A stretch of 64,000 nt of DNA from Halorussus rarus (GCF_003369835.1 NZ_QPMJ01000001.1:124001-188000); one strand, 5' to 3'. Positions 33,250 through 42,619 are shown, counted from the stretch's first letter. The notes: a model not told the origin generated them from the letters alone. Numbers and translations are program-made.

Positions 33250-33997
33250 GCGGGCGGGCGACGGGGTGTTCGAGACCGAGGTCAGCGACGGCGTCCTCCG
33301 GGTGCGCCGCGAGGGCGCCCGCTGGCTCTCGACCGGGTGGGCCGGCGGCCGGCGCGAGGCCGACGCGGCCTACAACGTCTCGGTGCCCGAGGGGTTCGAC
33401 CGGACCGACCTCGACGCCTACCTCGCCGAGCGCCGGGCCGCGGCCGGATTCGACGACACCGGTCCGGCCCTACTCACCGGCGTCGACCTCCGGCACGCCC
33501 GGGGCGCGCGCCTCGGTCCGGTCGCGGCGGTGGCGACCGCCGGCCTCTCGAACCCGGCGGCCCTGCCGATGCCCGACGGCGACCGGCGACCCTCCGTACC
33601 ACCGGGGTCGGGCGGTTCCGACGGCCGGTCCCCGCCCGACCCCGGTACCGTCAACGTCGTCGTCGGCACCGACCGGGCGCTCGACGGGGGCGCGCTGGCG
33701 AACCTGCTCGCAGTGGCGGTCGAGGCCAAGGCCGCCGCACTGCTGGCCGAGACGGGCTTTCCCGGAACGACGAGCGACGCCGCCATCGCGGCCTGCGACC
33801 CGACGGGCGAGCCGGCCGCCTTCTCGGGCAGCGCCACCGAGGTCGGCGCCTGCGTCCGGGCCTGCGTCCGGGAGGCCGTGCGCGCGAGTCTCGACTCGCG
33901 GTACGGGGAGACCGACGAGACGATTCCGGAATCAGTGGCCGACGCCGACCACGGCGTCGTGACCGACCGTCGCGCAGACGTCTTCGAGGTCGGATAG
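33242..33997 (+). CDS. cbiZ: Adenosylcobinamide amidohydrolase CbiZ
   Basis: A 251-residue protein with the CbiZ blocks WLSTGWAGGRREADAAYNVSVPEGF, ALLTGVDLRHARGAR, VAAVATAGLSNPAA, VGTDRALDGGALANLLAVAVEAKAAALLE-like and GSATEVGACVRACVREAVRAS. CbiZ removes the aminopropanol side chain from adenosylcobinamide or foreign cobamides, giving adenosylcobyric acid that CbiB can reuse. This makes the operon a salvage and remodelling pathway. A Pro/Ser/Gly-rich stretch about 110-135 is probably a surface loop. It overlaps cobD by 8 nt and ends the operon. Confidence 0.93.
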   Translation: MSERAGDGVFETEVSDGVLRVRREGARWLSTGWAGGRREADAAYNVSVPEGFDRTDLDAYLAERRAAAGFDDTGPALLTGVDLRHARGARLGPVAAVATAGLSNPAALPMPDGDRRPSVPPGSGGSDGRSPPDPGTVNVVVGTDRALDGGALANLLAVAVEAKAAALLAETGFPGTTSDAAIAACDPTGEPAAFSGSATEVGACVRACVREAVRASLDSRYGETDETIPESVADADHGVVTDRRADVFEVG

Positions 33998-34080
33998 CCG
34001 CGGCCGGCGTCGGCGACCCGGCAACCGCGCCGTCGCGGGCGGGCGCGACGACGTCGCCGTCGTCAATCGGAGGTCGTCGC

Positions 34081-34599
34081 TCACTCGATGCGGAACGTCG
34101 TCTCGGCGGTGAGCCGGTCGGCCCCGCGGACGGCGTCGATGCCGACCGCGAGCGTGTGCTCGCCCCGCTCGGCGGCCCGCCACTCGCGCTCGCTCTCGCG
34201 GATTCGCTGGTCCCACCGCCGGTGGAACAGCTTTCGCTCGCTCCGGCCGAACTGGAGGCGGGCGCGCTCGGCCGGGGCGTCCGCGGGGAGCTCCGACGAC
34301 TCGTCGAGGCCGTCGAGCGACCACGACCACCGCCCGGGCGTGGCCGTCACGAGCGTCACGGGGACGGGGAGCCGGTTTGAGAACGAGACGCGGAACCGGA
34401 CCTGCTCGTCCGGGGCGTAGGTGTCCCTGTCGGTCTCGACGTCGACCGTCACCGCGTAGGGGCGGAGCGTGGCCGGGAAGAGGGCGTGGCTCAGGTTGTC
34501 CCAGTTGACGTGTCCGCCGCGGCGCTCCGCCCCGTCGTTGGGGACGAAGGGGTCCTCGTCGTCGCGCCGGAGCGCCTCCGACTCGTAGATGCGGCGCAT
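34081..34599 (-). CDS. Haloarchaeal protein with a beta-sandwich-like domain, function unknown
   Basis: A 172-residue soluble protein, MRRIYESEALRRDDEDPF. Residues about 45-170 alternate strands: AVTVDVETDRDTYAPDEQVRFRVSFSN, PVTLVTATPGRWSWSLDG and GEHTLAVGIDAVRG. This resembles an immunoglobulin-like or BsuPI-type fold (DTYAPDEQVRF is typical of macroglobulin/Ig strands). There is no signal peptide, so it is probably cytoplasmic. It stands between convergent and co-directional neighbours without a visible partner. Confidence 0.62.
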   Translation of the reverse strand: MRRIYESEALRRDDEDPFVPNDGAERRGGHVNWDNLSHALFPATLRPYAVTVDVETDRDTYAPDEQVRFRVSFSNRLPVPVTLVTATPGRWSWSLDGLDESSELPADAPAERARLQFGRSERKLFHRRWDQRIRESEREWRAAERGEHTLAVGIDAVRGADRLTAETTFRIE

Positions 34600-34678
34600 A
34601 TCCGCAGAAGGGAACCGACCGAGATAAAGCCACCGCCGGGTGCGGCGGGGGCGGCCGCCGTCGTGACCTCGGACGGGA

Positions 34679-35698
34679 CTACCCCATCTCGGCCTCGACG
34701 TCCTCGTAGTAGGGGCAGGCGATACCGTGCTCGCCGTCGACGTCGCGGAGGTCGGGGTGGTCGTCCCACTCGCCGCACTCCTCGCGCGCGATGGGGCAGC
34801 GGGTGTGGAACTTACAGCCCGACGGCGGGTTCATCGGCGACGGCACGTTGCCCTCGAGGATGACCCGGTCGGCCTCCCACAGCGGGTCCGGTTCGGGGAT
34901 GGCCGACAGCAGCGACCGCGTGTACGGGTGGTACGGCGGCGAGAACACCTCCTCGGTGGTGCCGAACTCGACGACCTCGCCCAGGTACATCACCGCGATC
35001 CTGTCGGCGATGTGCTCGACCACGCTGAGGTCGTGGGCGATGAACAGGTACGACAGGCCGAACTCGTCCTGGAGGTCCTCCAGCAGATTCAGGATCTGGG
35101 CCTGCACGCTCACGTCGAGCGCCGACACCGGCTCGTCGCAGACGATGAACTCGGGGTCGACCGCCAGCGCCCGGGCGATGCCGATGCGCTGGCGCTGTCC
35201 GCCCGAGAACTCGTGGGGGTACCGGGAGGCGTGGCTCGCCTGCATCCCGACCGTCTCGAGCAGCTCCTCGACCCGCTCCTCGCGCTCCTGCCCGTCGGCG
35301 AGGCCGTGGATGTCCAGCGCCTCGCCGACGATGTCGCTGATCGTGAGCCGCGGGTTGAGCGACGCGAACGGGTTCTGGAAGATGTACTGCAGGTCGGTCC
35401 GGTACTCCCGGAGTTCGCTCTCCGACAGCTCGGCCAGGTCGGTGCCGTCGTAGTAGACCGAGCCCGCGGTCGCGTCCTCGAGCCCGAGCATCGTCCGCCC
35501 CAGCGAGGACTTGCCGCAGCCCGACTCGCCGACCAGCCCGACCGTCTCGCCCGGGGCGATCTCGATGTCGACCCCGTCGACGGCCCTGACGGTCTCGGAC
35601 TCGCCGAGCAGCCGGTCGAGGAACCCCTCGTCGGTGGTGTAGTGCTTGGTGAGGTTCTCGGTGCGGACGACCGGCTCGCCGTCCTGGCGGCCGCTCAT
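34679..35698 (-). CDS. Dipeptide/oligopeptide ABC transporter ATPase (DppF/OppF type)
   Basis: A 339-residue ATPase. Walker A is GESGCGKSS (about 55), Q-loop IFQNPFASLNP, signature EFSGGQRQRIGIARAL and Walker B FIVCDEPVSALD. The C-terminal oligopeptide_HTH/OppF extension has cysteines in GCKFHTRCPIAREECGEW and ACPYYED, which in relatives bind an iron-sulfur cluster. It overlaps the DppD-type gene by 4 nt. The two ATPases power import of peptides or related small molecules. Confidence 0.93.
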   Translation of the reverse strand: MSGRQDGEPVVRTENLTKHYTTDEGFLDRLLGESETVRAVDGVDIEIAPGETVGLVGESGCGKSSLGRTMLGLEDATAGSVYYDGTDLAELSESELREYRTDLQYIFQNPFASLNPRLTISDIVGEALDIHGLADGQEREERVEELLETVGMQASHASRYPHEFSGGQRQRIGIARALAVDPEFIVCDEPVSALDVSVQAQILNLLEDLQDEFGLSYLFIAHDLSVVEHIADRIAVMYLGEVVEFGTTEEVFSPPYHPYTRSLLSAIPEPDPLWEADRVILEGNVPSPMNPPSGCKFHTRCPIAREECGEWDDHPDLRDVDGEHGIACPYYEDVEAEMG

Positions 35699-36996
35699 CG
35701 CGGCTCACCCCCGTCGGTCGCGGCGTCCTCGCGTCCGTCGGTCGCAGTATCCTCGCGTATCTCGATGTCGAAGTCCAGCCCCCTGGAGAGCTCGCCGACG
35801 TACTCTAGACACGCCGCCGCGTGGACCGTCGGGTCGGTCTGGTCGGCGGGCGTGCCGTCGGCCGTATCGGTGAGCCGGGGGTCGCGCTTCGTGCAGACCT
35901 CCTCGGCGTACGGACACCGGGGGTAGAAGCTGCAGCCCGAGGGGAGCTGGACCAGGTCGGGCATCGTGCCCGGAATCGTGTCGAGCCGGTCGCGCTCGTC
36001 GCCGATGCGCGGGATCGACCCCATGAGCCCGACGGTGTAGGGGTGCTTGGGCTCGTAGTACAGCTCCTCGACCGGCGCCTTCTCGACGGCCCGGCCGGCG
36101 TACATCACCATCACGCGCTCGCAGACCTCCGCGACCACGCCGAGGTCGTGGGTGATGAGCTGGATCGCCGCGCCGAACTCCTCCGAGAGCTCCTCGAGGA
36201 GTTCGAGTATCTGGGCCTCGATGGTGACGTCGAGCGCGGTGGTCGGCTCGTCGGCGATGATGAGGTCGGGGTCGCACGACAGCGCGATGGCGATGACCGC
36301 GCGCTGCTGCATCCCGCCCGAGAACTCGTGGGGGTAGTCGGAGTACCGCTCCCCGGGGTCGGGGATGCCGACCTGGTCGAGCATCTCGACGGCCCGGTCG
36401 CGGACCGCCTGCCCGTCGAGGTCCATGTGGACCCGGATGGCCTCGGCGATCTGCTCGCCGATCGTGTACACCGGATTCAGCGCGGTGTGGGGGTCCTGGA
36501 AGATCATGGCGATGTCGCCGCCACGGAGCATCCGCATCGCCTCGTCGGGCGCGTCCAGCAGGTCGACGTGGCCCGCCTCGATCCGGAGCCGGCCGTCGCT
36601 GGTGTCGGTGGCGACCTCCTCGGACCGCTCGCGAACGACCGCGCCGGGGTCGTCGGTGCGAACCTCGCCGTCGTCGATGACTTCGGTGACGTGGACGAAC
36701 CCCTCGCCGTCTCCGGTCGCGACGCCGTCGGGGAACCGACGGGCGAGCTTGGCGACCGCCGTCTCCGAGCGGAATCGGATGGTGCCGCCCTCGATGCGGC
36801 CGGGGTCGTCGATGAGCCGCATCAGCGACAGGCTGGTGACCGACTTGCCGGCGCCGGACTCGCCGACGACGGCGAACCGCTCGCCCCGCCCGACGGTGTA
36901 GGAGACGCCGTCGACCGCCTTCACCTCGCCCTCCTCGGTGTAGAAGCTGGTCCGGAGGTCCTCGACCTCCAGCAGGGGCGCGTCGGTCGCCGACAT
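35695..36996 (-). CDS. Dipeptide/oligopeptide ABC transporter ATPase (DppD/OppD type) with extra segment
   Basis: A 433-residue ATPase, about 90-100 longer than the usual 330-340. Walker A is GESGAGKSV, Q-loop IFQDPHTALNP, signature EFSGGMQQRAVIAIAL and Walker B LIIADEPTTALD. Between GGTIRFRSE and HVDLLDAPDE (about residues 77-150) an acidic segment is inserted before the Q-loop. The C-terminal cysteine motif is GCSFYPRCPYAEEVC, then AACLEYV. The start at 36996 overlaps the permease stop (TGATG), showing operon order. Confidence 0.92.
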   Translation of the reverse strand: MSATDAPLLEVEDLRTSFYTEEGEVKAVDGVSYTVGRGERFAVVGESGAGKSVTSLSLMRLIDDPGRIEGGTIRFRSETAVAKLARRFPDGVATGDGEGFVHVTEVIDDGEVRTDDPGAVVRERSEEVATDTSDGRLRIEAGHVDLLDAPDEAMRMLRGGDIAMIFQDPHTALNPVYTIGEQIAEAIRVHMDLDGQAVRDRAVEMLDQVGIPDPGERYSDYPHEFSGGMQQRAVIAIALSCDPDLIIADEPTTALDVTIEAQILELLEELSEEFGAAIQLITHDLGVVAEVCERVMVMYAGRAVEKAPVEELYYEPKHPYTVGLMGSIPRIGDERDRLDTIPGTMPDLVQLPSGCSFYPRCPYAEEVCTKRDPRLTDTADGTPADQTDPTVHAAACLEYVGELSRGLDFDIEIREDTATDGREDAATDGGEPR

Positions 36997-38024
36997 CACC
37001 GGACACCCCGGTTCCCGCCGGCGGTGTCCTGCGGGTCGATGGCGTCGCGGATCCCGTCGCCGACGAGGTTGATCGAGAGGACGAACAGGAAGATGGCCAG
37101 TCCGGGGAAGACGGTGATCCACCACTGGCCCTGGATCAGGCTCTGGCGGCCCGAGGAGAGCATGCTGCCCCACTCGGAGGTGCCGGGCTGGAGCCCCAGG
37201 CCGAGGAAGCCCAGCGCGGCGGCCGTCAGCACGATGGTGCCGACGCCGAGCGTCGCCTGGACGATGACCGGCGCGATGGCGTTGGGCACGATGTGCCGGA
37301 AGATGATCGACCGGTCGCGGGCGCCGAGCGCCCGCGCGGCGGTGACGTACTCGCTCTCCTTGATGGAGAGTATCTCGCCCCGGATGATCCGGGCGTAGCC
37401 GATCCACGCGACCAGCACCAGCGCCAGGATTATCTTCCAGAACCCCTGGCCCAGCACCGCGATGAGCGCGATGGCCAGCACGAGGAACGGGAACGAGTAG
37501 AGGATGTCGACGACGCGCATGATCGCCTCGTCGACCCAGCCGCCGTAGTAGCCGGCGATGGCGCCGAGCGGGACGCCGACCGACAGCGCGATGGCGACGG
37601 TGATGAACCCGATGGACAGGCTGAACCGCCCGCCGTACATCACCCGCGAGAATATGTCCTTGCCCGACCAGTCGGTGCCGAACAGGTGGGCGGCCGACGG
37701 CGGCTGCTTGAGCGCGCCGAAGTTCGACTGCCCGGGGTCGAACGGCGCCAGCGAGAACGGCTGGACCGTGACGCCCTCGACGACGACCGGGCGGGCGAAC
37801 ACCGCCGCGACCGCCATCACCGCGATGATTCCGAGGCCGATGATCGCGCTCCGGTTGCGCTTGAACCGCTGCCACGCGCGGGCGCGCCGCGAGCGACGGA
37901 CGGTGCTCTCTTCGGGGTTCCAGTCGAACAGTTCGCCGCGATCGTCGAGTTCGGCGGCGTCGAATCCGGTCACCCGGATGCGGCCGCGTTCGGTCGTCGG
38001 AGATCTCGATGAGTCGTATGACAT
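36996..38024 (-). CDS. Dipeptide-type ABC permease (DppC/OppC type)
   Basis: A 342-residue permease with a long acidic N-terminal region, then the first helix (AIIGLGIIAVMAVAAVFA), an extracytoplasmic loop ending FGTDWSGKDIFSRVMYG and the BPD transport domain with the EAA loop (EYVTAARALGARDRSIIFRHI). About six membrane segments are present. It pairs with the DppB-type permease encoded just upstream, 1 nt away. Confidence 0.93.
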   Translation of the reverse strand: MSYDSSRSPTTERGRIRVTGFDAAELDDRGELFDWNPEESTVRRSRRARAWQRFKRNRSAIIGLGIIAVMAVAAVFARPVVVEGVTVQPFSLAPFDPGQSNFGALKQPPSAAHLFGTDWSGKDIFSRVMYGGRFSLSIGFITVAIALSVGVPLGAIAGYYGGWVDEAIMRVVDILYSFPFLVLAIALIAVLGQGFWKIILALVLVAWIGYARIIRGEILSIKESEYVTAARALGARDRSIIFRHIVPNAIAPVIVQATLGVGTIVLTAAALGFLGLGLQPGTSEWGSMLSSGRQSLIQGQWWITVFPGLAIFLFVLSINLVGDGIRDAIDPQDTAGGNRGVR

Positions 38025-38025
38025 G

Positions 38026-38973
38026 TCAGTATCTGATGCGAGGGTCGAGCCACGAGTAGGCGATGTCCGCGAGCAGGTTCGCGAACACGATCGTCGTTGC
38101 GATCAACAGGACGACGGCCTGCAGGATGGGGAAGTCCCGCTGGGTGATGGCGTCGATGAGCAGCCGACCGACGCCGGGCCACGAGAACACCTGCTCGACG
38201 ACGACCGCGCCGTCGACCAGGAAGGCGATCTGCAGCGCCGCGACCGTGATGACGGAGATGAGGGAGTTTCGCAGGACGTGCTTGATGATGACCGTGCGCT
38301 CGGGGAGGCCCTTCGCCCGGGCGGTCCGGACGTAGTCCTCGCTGAGCTCCTCGACCATCGACGAGCGGGTGAGCCGCATGATGAGCGCGGCCGACGCCGT
38401 CCCGAGCGTGATCGCCGGCAGCACCATGAACTTGAACATCGCCGGCGTCAGCAGCGGTTTGTCCGGCGGGATGACGCGGAAGAAGCCCAGTTCGACGCTG
38501 AACACCAGCAGCAGCATCAGGCCCAGCCAGAAGTTGGGCGTCGCGATGCCCAGCAGCGCGCCCACGCGGCTCACCTCGTCGGCCGGTTTCCCCTTCTTCA
38601 CCGCCGAGAAGATGCCGACGGGGATGCCGATGCCGACCGCGATCAGGAAGCCGAACCCGCCGAGTGCCAGCGTGTTCGGGAGCCGGCTGAGGATGGCCTC
38701 CGCGACGCTCCGGTTCGAGACGACCGACCGGCCGAAGTCGAGCGCGACCGCGTCCGTGAACCACAGCCAGTACTGGACGTAGACCGGCTCGTCGAGGTTG
38801 TACTGGGCCTCGAGCTGGGCTCGCAGCTCCGGCGTCGCCTCCTGGAACTGGAGGATGTAGTCGACCGGGGTCCCCGGAAGCAGCTTCGTAAGCGAGAACG
38901 TCAGCACCGACACGCCCAGTAGCACCGGAATCGTGATTAGTAACCGCTTGACGAGGTATTTCTGAAGTGACAT
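38026..38973 (-). CDS. Dipeptide-type ABC permease (DppB/OppB type)
   Basis: A 315-residue permease. It opens YLVKRLLITIPVLLGVSVLTF, the standard first helix of the DppB family, then LLPGTPVDYIL. The EAA loop is DYVRTARAKGLPERTVIIKHVLRNS and the C-terminus is IAYSWLDPRIRY. It lies 21 nt behind the solute-binding protein gene and 1 nt before the second permease, so the five genes form one operon read leftwards. Confidence 0.93.
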   Translation of the reverse strand: MSLQKYLVKRLLITIPVLLGVSVLTFSLTKLLPGTPVDYILQFQEATPELRAQLEAQYNLDEPVYVQYWLWFTDAVALDFGRSVVSNRSVAEAILSRLPNTLALGGFGFLIAVGIGIPVGIFSAVKKGKPADEVSRVGALLGIATPNFWLGLMLLLVFSVELGFFRVIPPDKPLLTPAMFKFMVLPAITLGTASAALIMRLTRSSMVEELSEDYVRTARAKGLPERTVIIKHVLRNSLISVITVAALQIAFLVDGAVVVEQVFSWPGVGRLLIDAITQRDFPILQAVVLLIATTIVFANLLADIAYSWLDPRIRY

Positions 38974-38994
38974 AAATGGGGGTCGGCCGGGGTT

Positions 38995-40707
38995 CTACTT
39001 CGTGAGCTCGGTGTTCGCGTCCGAGGCCGGGGCGTAGATGCCCTGGAACTCGCTCCCGTTGATCGGGTAGGTCTGGAAGCCCTTCACGCGATCCGTGTGG
39101 AACGCGTCCATCTCCATGCCGAACCGGATGTACGTCATCGGCGCGTCGCGACACAGAATCTCCATCAGGTCCTTGTAGATCTCGGCCCGCTCCTGGGTGT
39201 CGTACGTCGACAGGCCCTCCGCGAGGAGGCTGTCGACTTCGTCGTTCGCGTAGTGGGCCATGTTGAAGCCGTTGGGCGTGAATCCGCCGCTGTGGACCAG
39301 GTTGTAGACGTACGCGTCGGGGTCCCAGCCGCCGGACCAACCGACCGCGATGAGCTCGTTCTTGCTCGCCGACTTCTCGCTGAGGATCTTGCCCACGTAC
39401 GTGTTCCACTCGAACTGCTCGACGCTCACGTCGAAGTAGTCGGTGGAGTTGAGGCTCTCCGCGATGAGCTGTGCCCACCGGACGCGCTGGGGGTTCTCGT
39501 TCGAGATGATCGTGGTCTTGAACGGGGTCTGGACGTCCGAGTTCGCGAACCCTTCTTCGAGGAGCGTGTTGGCCTTCTCCTGGTTGTACCCGAGGTACTC
39601 CTCGCCCATCTGCTGGTTGAACTCCTCGGAGGTGAAGTCGGCCGCGAGCGGCGACACCGGCGTGTACGCCGGGATGCCGATGCCGTTGTAGACCGACTTG
39701 ACGATGGCGTCACGCGGAACGAGCCGCGAGATACCCCGCCGCACCTTCGCGTTGTCGAACGGCGCCAGCTTCGTCGGGAACGACAGCAGGTCGAACCCGC
39801 CGGCCTGGCGCTCGGTGACGGTGAACTTGTCGTTGCTCTTGAGGTCCGAGACGCTCCCCGCCGGCGGCGCGTTGATCATGTCCACGTCGCCGCCCTGCAG
39901 CGCCGCCAGCTGAGCGGACTGCTCGATGATGACGCGGAACGTGATGCGCTCGATGGACGGCTGGGCCGGCACCGAGTCGCTGCCCGAGAACCAGTAGTCG
40001 CCGTTGCGCTCGATGCGGAACAGGCTGTCGGGCTGGTGCTCGACGAACGTGTACGGGCCCGTCCCCACGGGGTTCTCCGCGAGGCTGAGCTCGTCGCTCG
40101 CGGCCTCGGCCGGCACGATGGGGAGCGCGGCGAGGGTGTACTTCAGCGGGGCGTAGTCGTCCGAGAGGGTGAGGTCGAGCGTGTAGTCGTCGACGACTTC
40201 CGACGACTTGTACCACTTGTAGACCTCCGACTCGTTCGGGCTGCCCTTGTACCGCTCGTACGACGACTTGACGTCCTGGGCTGTGAGCTCCTTGCCGTTG
40301 TGGAACGTGACGCCCTCGCGGAGGTTCACCCGCCAGGTGAGGTCGGCGTCGGTCTGCTCGACCGACTTCGCGAGAACCGGCTGGATCTCGCCGTCGAAGT
40401 CGACCTGGAGCAGCGACTCGTACACCAGTCCGAACGCCTTCTGTGAGGTGGTGTCGGTCGCCTTGGTCGGGTCGAAGTTCTTCACGTCCGCGCCGAAGGT
40501 CGCGATCAGTTCGCTGCCGGTCTGACCGCCGCTCGAGTCCTGGGTCGTCGCCTCGTCGGTCGTCGTCCCCTCGTCGGTCGTGGTCGTGGACTGGTCGTCG
40601 CTCGTGCCGGAACAGCCGGCGAGCCCCGCGACGCCTGCGAGCCCCAGCGACTGAACGAGCTTTCGTCGGCCGATATCGAATCTGCCAGTATTGTCAGAAC
40701 GAGGCAT
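38995..40707 (-). CDS. Family 5 solute-binding lipoprotein of the dipeptide-type ABC transporter
   Basis: A 570-residue secreted lipoprotein. The N-terminus carries a Tat signal, RRKLVQSLGLAGVAGLAGC, with a lipobox LAGC. A Thr/Asp/Ser-rich linker (about 36-65) links it to the membrane. Family 5 blocks follow: NFDPTKATDTTSQKAFGLVYESL, REGVTFHNGKELTAQDV and GTGPYTFVEHQPD. The ATG at 40707 has ATTATACG about 25 nt upstream. The ligand may be a peptide, but family 5 proteins also bind nickel, haem or sugars. Confidence 0.92.
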   Translation of the reverse strand: MPRSDNTGRFDIGRRKLVQSLGLAGVAGLAGCSGTSDDQSTTTTDEGTTTDEATTQDSSGGQTGSELIATFGADVKNFDPTKATDTTSQKAFGLVYESLLQVDFDGEIQPVLAKSVEQTDADLTWRVNLREGVTFHNGKELTAQDVKSSYERYKGSPNESEVYKWYKSSEVVDDYTLDLTLSDDYAPLKYTLAALPIVPAEAASDELSLAENPVGTGPYTFVEHQPDSLFRIERNGDYWFSGSDSVPAQPSIERITFRVIIEQSAQLAALQGGDVDMINAPPAGSVSDLKSNDKFTVTERQAGGFDLLSFPTKLAPFDNAKVRRGISRLVPRDAIVKSVYNGIGIPAYTPVSPLAADFTSEEFNQQMGEEYLGYNQEKANTLLEEGFANSDVQTPFKTTIISNENPQRVRWAQLIAESLNSTDYFDVSVEQFEWNTYVGKILSEKSASKNELIAVGWSGGWDPDAYVYNLVHSGGFTPNGFNMAHYANDEVDSLLAEGLSTYDTQERAEIYKDLMEILCRDAPMTYIRFGMEMDAFHTDRVKGFQTYPINGSEFQGIYAPASDANTELTK

Positions 40708-40730
40708 ACTAACTATGCCCAAGGCATAAC
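40704..40730 (-). promoter_or_regulatory. Inverted GCATA repeats spanning the start of the solute-binding protein gene
   Basis: GGCATA-ctaac-TATGCC (40704-40720) is a 6-bp inverted repeat covering the ATG. A third GGCATAAC follows at about 40722-40729, next to the TATA box. GCATAGTTAG, present here on the minus strand, recurs at 3736-3745 before the sulfur exporter operon. Confidence 0.45.
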
Positions 40731-40943
40731 GTATAATGTTTTCGAATAGGTGAATCGATTGGAGATACAGAACGCGTGTATTGTATTTCCGACTACCCCC
40801 TGTTCATAATCCTCCTGTAATCCGGTGGCCCTTGCGAGATGCGCAGATTCTTGGCCCGTCGCTCACAACCTCGACCGAGAGCGGCCGCTCGGCGCGCCGG
40901 GGTCCGACGACTCGCACGCGCGGACCGGGGGCCACCGGTATCA

Positions 40944-41135
40944 ATGACAGGCGACGATCCGTTCCGGACCGACAGCGGCATCGAACCCGCCGACACCGAG
41001 GCGTTCGGCCTCGCGCGGGACTGGTGGAGCGACGGCGAGAGCAGGACCACCGCGGCGCTCGGCGGCGGACCGAGTACCGATGCCGCTCCGTCTCACCGCG
41101 CTCCGATGACCCGAAGGGGGACCGATTCCCGATGA
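40944..41135 (+). pseudogene. Truncated cobalamin adenosyltransferase (CobA/CobO) remnant
   Basis: A 63-residue ORF immediately before cbiP. Residues about 17-40, [20 protein letters not shown], align with the conserved start of haloarchaeal CobA/CobO (FGLVQxWWGDGKGKTTAALG). The Walker A glycine-lysine residues are changed (SDGESRTT instead of GDGKGKTT), and after AALG the family resemblance stops. The remaining 150 or so residues are missing and neither other frame continues them. I infer a decayed gene whose 3' part was deleted. It overlaps cbiP by 4 nt, so it may still couple translation. Confidence 0.6.
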
Positions 41136-42619
41136 CCCGGACGATCCTCGTCGCCGGCACCGCAAGCCACGTCGGCAAGAGCACGGTCGCCGCGGGCCTC
41201 TGTCGCCTGCTCGCCCGCCGGGGCGTCTCGGTCGCGCCCTACAAGGCCCAGAACATGAGCAACAACGCCCGCGCCGTCGCGACCCCGAACGGCGGCTGGG
41301 GGGAGATCGGCGTCTCACAGTACGTCCAGGCGCGGGCCGCCGGGGTCGTCCCGACGACCGACCACAACCCGGTCCTGCTCAAGCCCCGGGGCGACGGCGA
41401 GAGCCAGCTCGTCGTCGACGGCGAGGCGGTCGGCCACCTCTCGGCCGGGTCGTACTACGACGACCACTGGGACCGAGCGAGGGCGGCCGCCCGCGAGGCC
41501 CACGGGCGACTCGCGGCCGACCGCGACGTCGTGGTCGCGGAGGGCGCGGGCTCCATCGCCGAGCTCAACCTCCGGGACCGCGACCTCGCCAACGTCGAGA
41601 CCGCCCGCTTTGCGGACGCCGACATCCTGCTGGTCGCGGACATCGAGCGCGGCGGGATGTTCGCCAGCGTCGTCGGCACGCTCGAACTGCTGCCCGACGA
41701 CCTCCGCGACCGCGTGGTCGGCGTCGTCGTCACCAAGTTCCGGGGCGACCGCGACCTGCTCGACCCCGGCCTGGACGAACTCGAGGCGAGAACGGGCGTC
41801 CCGGTCCTCGGGGTGCTCCCCTACGACGACCCCGGTCTGCCGGCCGAGGACAGCGTCTCGCTCCCGTCGCCGGACGAGTCGGCGGTCCGCGGCGGCGACG
41901 ACGAGGTCCCCGACGACGCGGCCGTGACGGTCGCGGTGCCCCGACTCCCCCGCATCTCGAACTTCACCGACCTCGAACCGCTGGCGCGCGAGCCCGGCGT
42001 CCGGGTGGCCTACCGCCCGCCGGACGCGGAGTTCGGCGACGCCGACGCGGTGGTCCTGCCGGGTACGAAGAACACGGTCGACGACCTGCTGGCGCTCCGC
42101 GAGGCCGGCTTCGGCGAGCGCCTCGCCGCCTTCGACGGCCCGGTCGTCGGCCTCTGCGGGGGCTACCAGCTGCTCGGCGAGCGCATCGCGAACGCCGACG
42201 TCGAGGGGACCGGCGACCGCGAGGAGGTGGACGGGTTCGGCCTGCTCCCGGTCGAGACCCGGTTCTCGCCGGACAAGCGGGTCGAGCGCGCCGAGCGCGA
42301 CCTGACCGGAGTCGGCCCGCTCGGCGGCGCGACGGGGACCGCGTCGGGCTACGAGATCCACATGGGCGAGACCGACCTCGTCGGCGACGTCGACCGGCCC
42401 TTCCCGGACGCGGGGGCCGCGACCGACCGCGTGCTGGGGACCTACCTCCACGGCATCTTCGAGAACGACGCCGCGCGCGACGGGTTCCTCGACGCGGTCT
42501 TCGAGTCGGCCGGCGTCCCGCGGCCGTCTCCCGAGTCGGACCGGGGCGACCCCTCCGACGCCGCCGCGGACCTGCTGGCCGACCACCTCGAACTGGCCTC
42601 CCTGCTGCCGGCGGAGTGA
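41132..42619 (+). CDS. cbiP: Adenosylcobyric acid synthase CbiP (CobQ)
   Basis: A 495-residue glutamine-dependent amidotransferase. The N-terminal dethiobiotin-synthetase-like ATPase has [19 protein letters not shown] and QNMSNNARA. The C-terminal class I glutaminase-like domain has the nucleophile in [14 protein letters not shown] and the histidine region in [11 protein letters not shown]. It amidates adenosylcobyrinic acid a,c-diamide at four side chains. The start [14 protein letters not shown] is clear. It stands apart from the cobamide operon, 7 kb downstream, across the ABC transporter. Confidence 0.92.
   Translation: MTRTILVAGTASHVGKSTVAAGLCRLLARRGVSVAPYKAQNMSNNARAVATPNGGWGEIGVSQYVQARAAGVVPTTDHNPVLLKPRGDGESQLVVDGEAVGHLSAGSYYDDHWDRARAAAREAHGRLAADRDVVVAEGAGSIAELNLRDRDLANVETARFADADILLVADIERGGMFASVVGTLELLPDDLRDRVVGVVVTKFRGDRDLLDPGLDELEARTGVPVLGVLPYDDPGLPAEDSVSLPSPDESAVRGGDDEVPDDAAVTVAVPRLPRISNFTDLEPLAREPGVRVAYRPPDAEFGDADAVVLPGTKNTVDDLLALREAGFGERLAAFDGPVVGLCGGYQLLGERIANADVEGTGDREEVDGFGLLPVETRFSPDKRVERAERDLTGVGPLGGATGTASGYEIHMGETDLVGDVDRPFPDAGAATDRVLGTYLHGIFENDAARDGFLDAVFESAGVPRPSPESDRGDPSDAAADLLADHLELASLLPAE

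Noticed and set aside
34679-40707. Dipeptide-type ABC transporter as a corrinoid importer
   Set aside because: Corrinoid import uses BtuCDF-type systems; family 5 binding protein motifs give no support and only the position suggests it.
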